From: Peptostreptococcaceae bacterium
GTDB taxonomy: Bacteria; Bacillota; Clostridia; Peptostreptococcales; Peptostreptococcaceae
Reading direction: 5' to 3'
NCBI GenBank assembly: GCA_029983575.1
Contig: JASBZE010000034.1
Location: forward strand, 1-16,496
DNA length: 16,496 nucleotides
The position numbers and the translations under genes are program-made. Of this stretch, positions 1 to 7,188 are shown piece after piece (positions within the stretch are counted from its first letter, which is position 1; every line of letters begins with the position of its first letter). Under the pieces are notes generated by a model. That model saw nothing but the letters and a program-made list of their open reading frames with translations. It did no database searches and was not told where the DNA came from.

Positions 1-122
1 ATAACGTAACAATCGAAGTAGACCTAATCAACTCAATATGTGTTGAGGAAGGACTGAGATTTGCCATCAGAGAAGGTGGAAGAACAGTTGCTTCAGGAGT
101 TGTAGCAAATATTATAGAATAA
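1..122 (+). CDS. tuf: Elongation factor Tu, C-terminal end (partial)
   Basis: The first 122 bases encode the last 39 residues of EF-Tu in frame 3, ending at a TAA stop. The tail contains the hallmark LRFAIREGGRTV stretch of domain III, followed by GVVANIIE, close to the usual EF-Tu ending (GAGVVSKIIE and similar). EF-Tu delivers aminoacyl-tRNA to the ribosome in the cytosol. The rest of the gene lies upstream of the window. A strong terminator follows 17 bases after the stop, so tuf is the last gene of its transcript here. Confidence 0.93.
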   Translation, partial: NVTIEVDLINSICVEEGLRFAIREGGRTVASGVVANIIE

Positions 123-138
123 TATCAGCATAATATAT

Positions 139-198
139 AGCGTTGATGAGAAAAATTTACGTCTTAAGACGGATAGTTTTTCTCTCAACGCTTTTTTT
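139..198 (+). terminator. Intrinsic terminator after tuf
   Basis: A long stem pairs AGCGTTGATGAGAAAAA (139-155) with TTTTTCTCTCAACGCT (177-192), with one bulged base, and is followed by a run of T. This is a classical Rho-independent terminator isolating tuf from the next gene. Confidence 0.9.
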
Positions 199-212
199 AC
201 TTGAAAATAGAA

Positions 213-241
213 AACATGTCAATTCTGCTGTATAATAGAAT
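213..241 (+). promoter_or_regulatory. Candidate distal promoter of the first CWB2-C39 gene
   Basis: A perfect TATAAT lies at 231-236 but no good -35 box stands 16-18 bases upstream. The following TAGAATAAGT resembles TAGAATTAAGT at 3663-3673, at a similar distance (about 140 bases) upstream of the paralogous gene. That supports a shared upstream region, with a long 5' leader if this promoter is used. Confidence 0.35.
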
Positions 242-330
242 AAGTACTAAATATCAAAAAAGCATTTTTAAAATATGTTCAAATAATATTAGATAACTAG
301 GATAATAAATTCAAATAGTGGTTTCTAGTA

Positions 331-359
331 TTGTTTGTGAGAAGGTTTTTTGTTAAAAT
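331..359 (+). promoter_or_regulatory. Candidate proximal promoter of the first CWB2-C39 gene
   Basis: TTGTTT (331-336), a 17-base spacer and TAAAAT (354-359), with a TG one base before the -10, make an extended -10 promoter. The predicted transcript would begin almost at the Shine-Dalgarno sequence. In such AT-rich DNA this may be chance. Confidence 0.35.
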
Positions 360-379
360 ATATTGGAAGGGGTGATAAA

Positions 380-2407
380 TTGAAAAAGAATATTATTAAA
401 AAGATAATAGCTGTTACATTTTGTGTAACCTTATCTTCAGGCATGATTTTAAATGAGAGTATATCTTTTGCGGATAGCTCTAGGGCTGTGGAAGAAATTA
501 ATAATAAAGAATATAAGTCTGAGTACAATAGTGACGATTTATTTGGAAAGGATAGCTCATATAGGAAATATGATAATAAAACAGGAGATGTAAATTTCAT
601 AAAGACAGCTCCAGATGTTGTGGAGATTGATAACAGAAGCGATAAAGAGGTCAAGGATAATTTAAAAGGCGATAAGAATGATAATATTAATGGAGATAGT
701 GTAATTTCTAATAGTAATTCCAACAACGATAAAAAAGATGAAAAAAATGATAGAAGGGAATTAATTAGGATTTCAGGAGTAGATCGTATAGAAACTGCTG
801 TAAAAGTGAGTAGAAATTTTGCTAAATCAGGGGCTACCGTGATATTGGCTTCTTCTAAAAATTACGCAGATGCACTTAGTGCCTCCTCGATTACTGATGG
901 AAAAAATCCATTGCTTCTTACTAACAAAAGCTCATTATCTCAAAGTGCAGTGGAAGAAATCAAGAGGATTAATCCAAAAAAAGTCATAATAATTGGGGGA
1001 TACTCTTCTATTGACCAGAATGTAGAGGGACAGGTCATAAATATGGGTTATGAGGTTCAGAGATTTCAAGGTTCTGATAGATATGAAACCTCTGCTAATG
1101 TGTCAGAAGCTTCAAATAAGCCCGGTTATATAATCGCCAGCGGAGAAAACTACCCAGATGCATTATCCGCAGCGGTACTAACTAAATCAAGAAATTCATC
1201 TATTTATTTAACTAGGAAAGGTGCACTACCTAAAACCGTAGCAGTGAAAATTTCAAAGAAAAAATCACAAGGAATTGTTGCAGGGGGAAGTGGTTCGGTT
1301 TCTTCAAAGGTATTAGGAGAGATAAAAAATACCAGTGGATATTATCCTAATGTGTTAAAAGGAACGGACAGATATGAAACATCAGTTAAAATAGCTCAGA
1401 TGAAGGGTTTAAATGACTCTATTGTAATCACGACAGGAGAGAACTTTCCAGATTCATTAAGTGCATCTGCCTTTGCACAAAACATCGACGCTCCAATACT
1501 ACTAACTAACAAGAAATATCTAAATTCTTATGTCGGAAAGTATATGGAAGAAAATTTAGTAAGTATAAAAAGGGTGTATGTTATTGGAGGATTGGGTTCG
1601 ATTGAGACAAGTGTTGAAGATGAGATAACTGATATATTTAAGACAGGTAAATTTACGCCTAAGGTTAGACCGAACTCAAATTCAAATAACACAAGTTCAA
1701 ACAATTCAAATAATACTAACCCGAATAATCCAACTAACTCACAAAACCCTAACAATGTTACGCCTATTAATTCGAATAATACTAACTCAAATACACCGGG
1801 AAATAATCCGAATTTCATTGTAAAAAACGGTGTTTACAGGATAAATACACCTTACATAAGTCAACTGTATCCACTATATGCTCCAGTCGGATGCGAGGGA
1901 ACGTCAATGCTTATGGCTCTAAAGGCAAAGGGGTATGCAAAGGATGTAAGTTTAAAGGAATTTCTAGATAAAATGCCTAAGACAACAGCCAATCCAAATC
2001 TCGGATTTGTTGGATCTCCATATAAGGCTGAAAATAGATACACTACAATTAATCCGGCGCCTCTAGCAAATTATGCGAGAAAATATGGGGATGTAGTAGA
2101 TGTATCTGGATATTCTACAGATAATATAATTACAGAAATTAAAAGAGGTAATCCAGTTCTGATGTGGAATACAATTGGTTGGCAGAAACCTCGTAATTAC
2201 AAGTATTATTACGATGGAAAGGCACACAATGGTTTTGCAAATAACCATTGTGTAGCGGCCATTGGTTATGATAAAAACAGAGATCAGATATTATTTGCAG
2301 ATCCTCTAAATACTATTAATAAGTTTAAAAGCTATTTTTACTGGAAATCTAAGGCAGTTGTTAAATCGATTTACGAGCTTAGAAAATTTGCTGTAATGGT
2401 TAGATAG
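380..2407 (+). CDS. Secreted cell-wall-bound C39-like cysteine peptidase with three CWB2 repeats
   Basis: A 675-residue exported protein. I start at TTG 380 because GGAAGGGGTG lies just upstream and the product then begins with a typical signal peptide (MKKNIIKK, hydrophobic core, likely cut near Ala31); an upstream in-frame TTG at 350 has no such site. A charged, Asn/Asp-rich segment (about 32-126) is followed by three CWB2 repeats (about 127-225, 226-325, 325-420) with characteristic DRxET, GxNxxDALSA and VxxxGGxxSI motifs; these anchor proteins non-covalently to the wall. An Asn-rich linker (431-478) leads to a C39-like (Peptidase_C39_2) papain-fold domain: Gln495, catalytic Cys505 (VGCEGTS), His623 (NNHC) and Asp641 (FADPL). 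Family members are Cys proteases or transglutaminase-like hydrolases; the substrate is unknown. The paralogue at 3812 has the same architecture. Confidence 0.88.
   Translation: MKKNIIKKIIAVTFCVTLSSGMILNESISFADSSRAVEEINNKEYKSEYNSDDLFGKDSSYRKYDNKTGDVNFIKTAPDVVEIDNRSDKEVKDNLKGDKNDNINGDSVISNSNSNNDKKDEKNDRRELIRISGVDRIETAVKVSRNFAKSGATVILASSKNYADALSASSITDGKNPLLLTNKSSLSQSAVEEIKRINPKKVIIIGGYSSIDQNVEGQVINMGYEVQRFQGSDRYETSANVSEASNKPGYIIASGENYPDALSAAVLTKSRNSSIYLTRKGALPKTVAVKISKKKSQGIVAGGSGSVSSKVLGEIKNTSGYYPNVLKGTDRYETSVKIAQMKGLNDSIVITTGENFPDSLSASAFAQNIDAPILLTNKKYLNSYVGKYMEENLVSIKRVYVIGGLGSIETSVEDEITDIFKTGKFTPKVRPNSNSNNTSSNNSNNTNPNNPTNSQNPNNVTPINSNNTNSNTPGNNPNFIVKNGVYRINTPYISQLYPLYAPVGCEGTSMLMALKAKGYAKDVSLKEFLDKMPKTTANPNLGFVGSPYKAENRYTTINPAPLANYARKYGDVVDVSGYSTDNIITEIKRGNPVLMWNTIGWQKPRNYKYYYDGKAHNGFANNHCVAAIGYDKNRDQILFADPLNTINKFKSYFYWKSKAVVKSIYELRKFAVMVR
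1670..1813 (+). repeat. Asn-rich low-complexity linker (degenerate AAT/AAC-rich repeats)
   Basis: This in-frame stretch encodes about 48 residues, mostly Asn, Ser, Thr and Pro, in short reiterated patterns such as NSNNTSSNNSNNTNPNN. At DNA level it is built of imperfect TCAAATAAT/CCGAATAAT-type units. It separates the wall-binding repeats from the peptidase domain and probably acts as a flexible spacer. The paralogue has a shorter, non-Asn-rich linker here. Confidence 0.7.
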
Positions 2408-2481
2408 TGACTTTGAGACTTATAAAATACGAGGTAAAAATCTTTAAGAGCTATATTAATAAAAATAGATTTTATAATTAT

Positions 2482-2525
2482 TAGTGTGGGTGGTCCATCG
2501 AAAAAGGATCACTTACACTATTTTT
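2482..2525 (+). terminator. Intrinsic terminator after the first CWB2-C39 gene
   Basis: TAGTGTGGGTGGTCC (2482-2496) pairs with GGATCACTTACACTA (2506-2520) over 15 base pairs including three G-U wobbles, followed by TTTTT. It separates this gene from the BRO-N gene. Confidence 0.85.
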
Positions 2526-2557
2526 GCTTGCCATCTATAAAATAGGGAGGTGTCAAT

Positions 2558-3445
2558 ATGGACGAAATAAAACTATATGAAAATAAAGAGATACGAACCG
2601 CTTGGGACGAAGAAAAAGAGGAATGGTATTTTTCAGTCGTTGATGTAGTTGGAGCTTTAACGGAGCAAAAAAATGCAAGAGGAGCCAGTACCTATTGGGC
2701 TGTATTAAAAAAAAGATTAAAAGAAGAGGGAAATGAACCGCTTACAATTTGTAAGCAGTTGAAAATGAAGGCAAAAGATGGAAAAATGCGTTTAACTGAT
2801 GTAGCTAATATGCAAGGTATTTTTCGTATTATACAATCAATACCATCCCCTAAGGCAGAGCCATTTAAATTATGGCTTGCTGAGGTAGGAAAAGAACGAA
2901 TTGATGAAATTATAGATCCTGAACTTACGATTGACAGAGCTTTAGAAACTTATCTGGAGAAAGGGTATACACGTGAGTGGATAAATCAAAGACTTCAATC
3001 TATTCAAGTCAGAAAAGAGTTAACCGATGCTTGGGATGATCATGGAATTGAAAAAGGCATTGAATATGCAATTCTTACCGATGAAATAACCAAAGCGTGG
3101 TCAGGAATGACAACAAGAGGATACAAAAATCTAAAAGGGCTAAAAAAAGAAAATCTAAGGGACAATATGACGACACTTGAAATAGTCCTTAACATGCTTG
3201 CAGAAGCTACAACAACAGAGCTGACTAAAACGACAAATCCACAAGGTTTGGAAGAAAATAAGAATGTTGCTAAAGAGGGGGGAAGTGTGGCAGGAAATGC
3301 AAGAAAAGAAATAGAACAAAAGACTGGAAAAGCTGTAATCACCTCAAAAAATGCAGTAGATTTATCAAGGCTGATTGAAGATGTGGTAAAAGAGCCTTTA
3401 AATAATAAACAAGATAAAAAAGATGATACTGATAATGGGAAATAG
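2558..3445 (+). CDS. BRO-N domain (phage antirepressor-type) DNA-binding protein
   Basis: A 295-residue cytosolic protein starting at ATG 2558 behind GGGAGGTG. Residues about 10-120 match the BRO-N/antirepressor fold of phage and baculovirus proteins: an IRTAWDEEKEEWYFSVVDVV start, a KMKAKDGKMRLTDVA segment and the conserved IIQSIPSPKAEPFKLWLA block. The C-terminal half is the conserved part of this bacterial family (EYAILTDEITKAWSGMT, GLKKENLRDNMT, LNMLAEA), and GGSVAGNARKEIEQKTGK resembles the DinD-type C-terminus. The family is widespread as solitary genes and prophage antirepressors; the target here is unknown. It is flanked by terminators on both sides, so it is monocistronic. Five of its 14 Arg codons are CGN, whereas the adjacent CWB2 gene at 3812 uses AGA/AGG almost throughout, which suggests horizontal acquisition. 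No other phage genes are nearby. Confidence 0.85.
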   Translation: MDEIKLYENKEIRTAWDEEKEEWYFSVVDVVGALTEQKNARGASTYWAVLKKRLKEEGNEPLTICKQLKMKAKDGKMRLTDVANMQGIFRIIQSIPSPKAEPFKLWLAEVGKERIDEIIDPELTIDRALETYLEKGYTREWINQRLQSIQVRKELTDAWDDHGIEKGIEYAILTDEITKAWSGMTTRGYKNLKGLKKENLRDNMTTLEIVLNMLAEATTTELTKTTNPQGLEENKNVAKEGGSVAGNARKEIEQKTGKAVITSKNAVDLSRLIEDVVKEPLNNKQDKKDDTDNGK

Positions 3446-3448
3446 ATA

Positions 3449-3505
3449 AAATAAAAGGTGATGTTAGAGAATAGGTAATTCTATTCTGATCATCACCTTT
3501 TATTT
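3449..3505 (+). terminator. Intrinsic terminator after the BRO-N gene
   Basis: AAATAAAAGGTGATG (3449-3463) pairs perfectly with CATCACCTTTTATTT (3491-3505), with a second stem AGAATAG/CTATTCT inside. The arms carry A and T tracts, so it could work in both directions, but the only neighbouring gene ending here is the BRO-N gene. Confidence 0.85.
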
Positions 3506-3811
3506 GATATAAGTGGAATGGATAGTTATATAACAATTATTTATAAAAAAAGTTATCACTAAAAATTTATGAATTATATTTTTGGAATGAGTTCTAGTAA
3601 ATTCTATAAAGATTTAAAGCAGGAATTAAAATTTTGTTATTTATATTTTTTTATATTTGTGATAGAATTAAGTTGATTCATCGAAGTTCTTTTTTAGTAT
3701 TTTTGTGTAGTGACTTGATTCTATTACAGAATTTTGATGGATTTGTTTTTTTAAATTAATTGTTAAAGTGTATTACTAAATAATAAAAATAAAATATGAA
3801 GGGATAATACG
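3506..3811. other. AT-rich intergenic region upstream of the second CWB2-C39 gene
   Basis: About 300 very AT-rich bases with no open frame of note. TAGAATTAAGT at 3663-3673 resembles the segment after the TATAAT upstream of the first paralogue, at similar distance from the start codon, so the promoter may lie there with a leader of about 140 bases. A weaker candidate is TTGTTA (3760-3765) with TAAAAA 18 bases downstream. No RNA gene, riboswitch or repeat was recognised. Confidence 0.4.
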
Positions 3812-5728
3812 ATGAAAGCTAAGAAAATAATCAGTACTGTAATGGTTTCTACTATGTGTGTGTCATCACTTCCTCTAAGTGTTCTAGCAGATGAAGTGAA
3901 AAATGTAACTGAAATAGGCGATGGGAATTTAAAAAAAGAGGGTTTGAAAGACGAAAATTCCTCTACAAATCAAGTTGAGATTAAGTCTGATAATGCTAAG
4001 GTACAAGATGATGCTGCCAAAAAGGAAGGCTCATCCGATACAAAGCAAGATGTAGTTGTTAAAACCGACGATAAAAAAAGTGATACCACTAACGAAAACA
4101 AAGTAAATAGTGTAGCTAAGCATAACGTTATTAGGATAGGTGGGAAGAATAGATATGAAACTTCCATAAAAATAGCCGGACTTTTCAATAAGTCTAATGA
4201 GATTATATTTGCTGGAGGCTCAAAGACTTTTGCTGATGCCCTCAGTGCAATTTCTCTTTCTGAAGGGAAAAGACCTATTGTTTTGATAAAGGACAGAACT
4301 TCTGATGATGTTAGTAAGATGCTAAATCTAAATGGATATAATAAGTTTCTTTTCCTTGGTGCCGGTATGATAGAAAATGCCAAGGTTTTGGAAAAGACTG
4401 CTATTGGAAAAGCCGATGCAAATGGAAGTAAAGTCGTTGTATTCGCAGGTGTTGACAGGTACGAGACAAATGTAAGAGCAAATGAGTACATAAATTCAAA
4501 GGTGGATAAGGACTCTAAAACAAAGGTGATTGCTAGGGATACGGCAGTAGTTTCAGGTGAAATGTACCCGGATGCGCTGGCTGGTTCTTATCTTTACCAC
4601 AGGGGATTCAAAGATATATTACTTACTAAAAAAAATGCACTTCCTACTATTACTGAGGGATATGTAAAAAATTCATCTCTTAAAAAAGCAGTTGTAGTCG
4701 GAGGTAGATCTACTGTAAGCGACAATATTTTAAAGGATCTTGAAAATTATACAAATAACAAGGTAAATAGGATAAATGGAGATAATAGGTACTTAACTGC
4801 ATTACAAATAGCGAAGCAGGATGAGAATTTCAGAGATGTAATCATAGCTTCTGGAGAAAATTTCGCAGATGCATTGAGTGCTTCAGCATTATCGCAGTAC
4901 AAACACGCTCCTATATTGTTGACTAAGAGAGGTAAGTTAGAGGAAGAAGTCAGGGAATTTATACTTGCTAAGAGGGGACAAATTGACAATGTATATGTAA
5001 TTGGGGCCCAAGGATCTGTAAGTGATGGAGTAAAAAAGGATGTTGAGGAGCTTTTAAAAGGTAATTTGAGGGATATTAAACCTGATCCGAAGCCAAACAG
5101 TACGTCTAACACAAATATTGTAGTTAATCCTGCAAATTCGCTACCGAAGAGTAGGGTGATAAACACTCCATACATAAGTCAGCTATATCCTGTCTACGCT
5201 CCAGTTGGTTGCGAGCCAACATCTTTGTTAATGGGATTAAAGGCTAAAGGATATGCAAAAAATGTTGGTTTGAGGGAGTTTTTGGATAAGATGCCTAAAC
5301 ACAGCTCAAATCCACAAAAAGGCTATGTTGGTTCTCCTTATAGACCTTCAGAAACTTTGAGAACTACTATAAATCCTAAGCCACTTAGTGAATATGGAAA
5401 GAAGTATGGAGATGTCTTCAGCATGGAAGGCGCTAGTATGGAAGAGGTAAAGAAACAAGTTCTTCAAGGCAATCCGGTCGTTATATATGTTACGCTTCAC
5501 TGGGCACCTGCTTACTTCAGAAATTTTAATATAGAAGGAAAGAGTACTAGGTATTTGAGAAATAACCACGTTATTTTGGTTGATGGATATGATAGCAAAA
5601 CAGATTCGTTCCATATATCAGATCCTTATAATAACAGCAATAGAAGACAGCCGTTGAAATATTGGAAAAAGAGAAGTGTAGTTGAGCCTCTCTACAATAT
5701 TAGGAAGTTTGCTGTTGGAATTAGGTAA
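3812..5728 (+). CDS. Second secreted cell-wall-bound C39-like cysteine peptidase with three CWB2 repeats
   Basis: A 638-residue paralogue of the protein encoded at 380-2407. It starts at ATG 3812 behind GAAGGGA. A signal peptide (MKAKKII..., cut near Ala26 in SVLA-DE) is followed by a Lys/Asp-rich, probably disordered region (27-104), then three CWB2 repeats (about 105-205, 208-315, 317-415) with NRYET/DRYET and FADALSA/YPDALAG motifs. A short Pro/Asn linker (422-446) leads to the C39-like peptidase domain: Gln457, Cys467 (VGCEPTS), His586 (NNHVILVDGYD) and Asp604 (SDPY). All catalytic residues are present, so both copies should be active. The peptidase domains share near-identical blocks (TPYISQLYP, YAPVGCE, LKAKGYAK, EFLDKMPK), while the N-terminal regions and linkers diverge. 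A hairpin terminator follows 22 bases after the stop. Confidence 0.88.
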   Translation: MKAKKIISTVMVSTMCVSSLPLSVLADEVKNVTEIGDGNLKKEGLKDENSSTNQVEIKSDNAKVQDDAAKKEGSSDTKQDVVVKTDDKKSDTTNENKVNSVAKHNVIRIGGKNRYETSIKIAGLFNKSNEIIFAGGSKTFADALSAISLSEGKRPIVLIKDRTSDDVSKMLNLNGYNKFLFLGAGMIENAKVLEKTAIGKADANGSKVVVFAGVDRYETNVRANEYINSKVDKDSKTKVIARDTAVVSGEMYPDALAGSYLYHRGFKDILLTKKNALPTITEGYVKNSSLKKAVVVGGRSTVSDNILKDLENYTNNKVNRINGDNRYLTALQIAKQDENFRDVIIASGENFADALSASALSQYKHAPILLTKRGKLEEEVREFILAKRGQIDNVYVIGAQGSVSDGVKKDVEELLKGNLRDIKPDPKPNSTSNTNIVVNPANSLPKSRVINTPYISQLYPVYAPVGCEPTSLLMGLKAKGYAKNVGLREFLDKMPKHSSNPQKGYVGSPYRPSETLRTTINPKPLSEYGKKYGDVFSMEGASMEEVKKQVLQGNPVVIYVTLHWAPAYFRNFNIEGKSTRYLRNNHVILVDGYDSKTDSFHISDPYNNSNRRQPLKYWKKRSVVEPLYNIRKFAVGIR

Positions 5729-5750
5729 CATTTGACTTTCTTGAGGAATA

Positions 5751-5826
5751 AGGGTCAATGAATAGACGTCGCTCACTTGCAGGCAAGCTGAGTTACGCTT
5801 ACGTCTATTTCATTGTCCCTTTTTTA
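5751..5826 (+). terminator. Long capped-hairpin terminator after the second CWB2-C39 gene
   Basis: AGGGTCAATGAATAGACGT (5751-5769) pairs with ACGTCTATTTCATTGTCCCT (5801-5820) with one mismatch and one bulge, followed by TTTTTT. The 31-base cap contains its own hairpin (CTCA-CTTGC-AG-GCAAG-C-TGAG). The cap is far more elaborate than ordinary terminator loops and recurs inverted at 6153-6173. Confidence 0.85.
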
Positions 5827-5966
5827 TTAAACTTTAATGTTACTAATTCACCAACAAACTTAGGTGAGACGGGGGAAATAGTTAACGCTTATGTCTAATT
5901 CATTACCCCTTTTATGTGTGAACTTTAGAAGTTACTAATTCATCAGCAAATTTTTTGGAGATGCAA

Positions 5967-6042
5967 GGGGAAATAAGCAGTCAACGCTCGATCGCAGAGG
6001 AGCTGAGTTACTCTTACGTCTAATTTATTACCCCTATTTTTT
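5967..6042 (+). terminator. Third hairpin unit, possible back-up terminator
   Basis: GGGGAAATAA (5967-5976) faces TTATTACCCC (6025-6034) with one mismatched pair (A5971/A6030), then TATTTTTT follows. The interior keeps GCTC/GAGC pairing and a GCTGAGTTA segment like that of the first unit. It could catch read-through from the upstream gene. The middle copy (about 5871-5913) is too eroded to call. Confidence 0.5.
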
Positions 6043-6120
6043 AAAAACTCAAGAAGTTACTAATTTACCAACAAATCGACTCCTCACCACATAGCGATAT
6101 CTTGGATAAGTAAAATCTGA

Positions 6121-6198
6121 AAAAAGAAGGATAATTATATAGCCGTGAACTAAACTCAGCTCGCCTGCAAGTGTGTGAACGGCTATTAATTATCCTTT
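6121..6198 (-). terminator. Capped-hairpin terminator of the ZIP transporter gene
   Basis: AAGGATAATTATATAGCCGT (6127-6146) pairs with ACGGCTATTAATTATCCTT (6179-6197) with one bulge. On the minus strand it is followed by TTTTTT, and it lies 19 bases beyond the transporter stop. Its cap carries, in minus-strand sense, CACTTGCAGGCGAGCTGAG, nearly identical to the cap at 5774-5792 although the stems differ. Confidence 0.8.
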
Positions 6199-6216
6199 AA
6201 TACTTTCCATAAAAAC

Positions 6217-7029
6217 TTATCCAAGGGCTACGTCTAATATCATCATTACGACAAAGCCCACCATCACTCCGAGTGTTGAGAAGTGAGTATCATGTCCTGA
6301 TTGTGCTTCTGGTATTAGTTCCTCTACAACTACGTATATCATTGCTCCTGCTGCAAATGAGAGGGCAAATGGAAGTATGTTTGTAGCAACTGTTACTGCA
6401 TAGGCTCCAACTACGGCAGCCATTGGCTCAACTATTCCTGATGCTTGGCCGTACATAAAACTCCTCATTCTAGAGTTTCCTTCTCTCCTAAGTGGTATGG
6501 AAACTGCGGCTCCTTCTGGGAAGTTTTGAATCCCTATACCTATCGCCAAGGCGATTGCACCCATTACTGTAGCTGTTGAACCGAGTTGATTGGCAACTGC
6601 ACCAAATGCTACCCCGACTGCCATACCTTCTGGTATATTGTGAAGTGTGATGGCAAAAACCAATAGGGCAGATTTTCCAAAGTTTGTTTTTATACCTTCT
6701 GCATGCTCTATATCTTCATTTAAATGAAGGTGGGGCATTATTTTATCGACTACCCATAAAAATATTCCTCCAGCTAAAAATCCTCCAGCTGCGGGAATCC
6801 ACGCGACCCTACCTTGTTCTGAAGCCATGTCTATTGCCGGTGCAAGTAATGACCAATAACTTGCCGCTATCATTACTCCGGCAGCAAATCCAAGCATTGC
6901 ATTTAATACTTTCTGGTTTATCTCTTTAAAGAAGAACACCATCGCAGCTCCTAGGGCGGTCATAAACCATGTGAACAAGGTCCCTATGAGTGCTTGTGTT
7001 ACGCTATTTAAACTTAAAAACCAATCCAT
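6217..7029 (-). CDS. ZIP-family divalent metal transporter
   Basis: A 270-residue integral membrane protein of the ZIP family (GufA/ZupT-like branch), which moves zinc or other divalent metals into the cytoplasm. I start at ATG 7029 because AGGAGG precedes it; a longer in-frame start has no such site. About eight hydrophobic segments are visible. Metal-site motifs are intact: HNIPEG (His130, Asn131, Glu134) in the fourth helix, QNFPEG (Gln168, Asn169, Glu172) in the fifth, and Glu201 in GIVEP, corresponding to the binuclear site described for bacterial ZIPs. A His/Glu-rich loop (HLHLNEDIEH, about 100-109) lies between helices three and four, as usual for the family. It is transcribed alone, divergently from the gene at 7189. 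Which metal it carries cannot be read from the sequence. Confidence 0.92.
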   Translation of the reverse strand: MDWFLSLNSVTQALIGTLFTWFMTALGAAMVFFFKEINQKVLNAMLGFAAGVMIAASYWSLLAPAIDMASEQGRVAWIPAAGGFLAGGIFLWVVDKIMPHLHLNEDIEHAEGIKTNFGKSALLVFAITLHNIPEGMAVGVAFGAVANQLGSTATVMGAIALAIGIGIQNFPEGAAVSIPLRREGNSRMRSFMYGQASGIVEPMAAVVGAYAVTVATNILPFALSFAAGAMIYVVVEELIPEAQSGHDTHFSTLGVMVGFVVMMILDVALG

Positions 7030-7082
7030 AATGTCTTTCCTCCTGTTACATATTTCATTATAATTCAAATTATGGCTATAAC

Positions 7083-7111
7083 ATAATAATACCACTAATT
7101 TGATAATACAA
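7083..7111 (-). promoter_or_regulatory. Candidate promoter of the ZIP transporter gene
   Basis: On the minus strand TTGTAT (7111-7106), 17 bases, then TATTAT (7088-7083) resembles a housekeeping promoter about 50 bases upstream of the start codon. No clear metal-repressor operator palindrome was recognised next to it. Confidence 0.45.
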
Positions 7112-7162
7112 GCAATTAATATTCTATTTGTTTTTATTTGTGATGAATTTAGTGTAAATTCA

Positions 7163-7171
7163 TGGTATACT
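7163..7171 (+). promoter_or_regulatory. Candidate extended -10 promoter of the gene at 7189
   Basis: TGGTATACT fits an extended -10 element (TGnTATACT). No good -35 sits at the proper distance, as is common for extended -10 promoters. The predicted start near 7178 coincides with the GGAGG site, so the leader would be only about 11 bases. Confidence 0.45.
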
Positions 7172-7188
7172 GTTAATGGAGGTATGTT

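Larger units (their letters stand above)
5751..6075 (+). repeat. Three diverged tandem copies of a hairpin-containing intergenic unit
   Basis: Each unit has a GGGG/CCCC-closed hairpin ending in a form of ACGCTTACGTCTA (at about 5795, 5885 and 6010), followed by a T run, AACTTTA(G)AAGTT-like sequence and GTTACTAATTCACCAACAAA (starts 5839, 5931 and 6056). The spacing is about 90 and then 125 bases; the middle copy has lost roughly 35 bases of its left arm and cap. No coding potential is seen. It occupies the space between two convergent genes. Confidence 0.75.

Noticed and set aside
325..726. Minus-strand open frame opposite the first CWB2 gene, Leu/Ser-rich
   Set aside because: It is the antisense reading of a Lys/Asn-rich coding region, lacks a ribosome site, and overlaps a well supported gene. 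The same holds for minus-strand frames within 1528-2248, 3040-3536, 3970-5614, 8567-8785, 9341-9529, 9933-10157, 10821-11078, 12599-12787 and 14277-14762.
3812..5728. Possible loss of peptidase activity in one paralogue
   Set aside because: Both copies keep Gln, Cys, His and Asp at the expected positions with no frameshift.
5751..6198. Repeats considered as a CRISPR array
   Set aside because: The units are long, diverged, unequal in spacing (about 90 and 125 bases), one is inverted, and no cas gene is near. Hairpins with T runs fit terminators better.
5729..6216. Remnant insertion sequence between the peptidase and ZIP genes
   Set aside because: No transposase fragment in any frame and no target duplication were recognised; the inverted hairpins are explained as convergent terminators.
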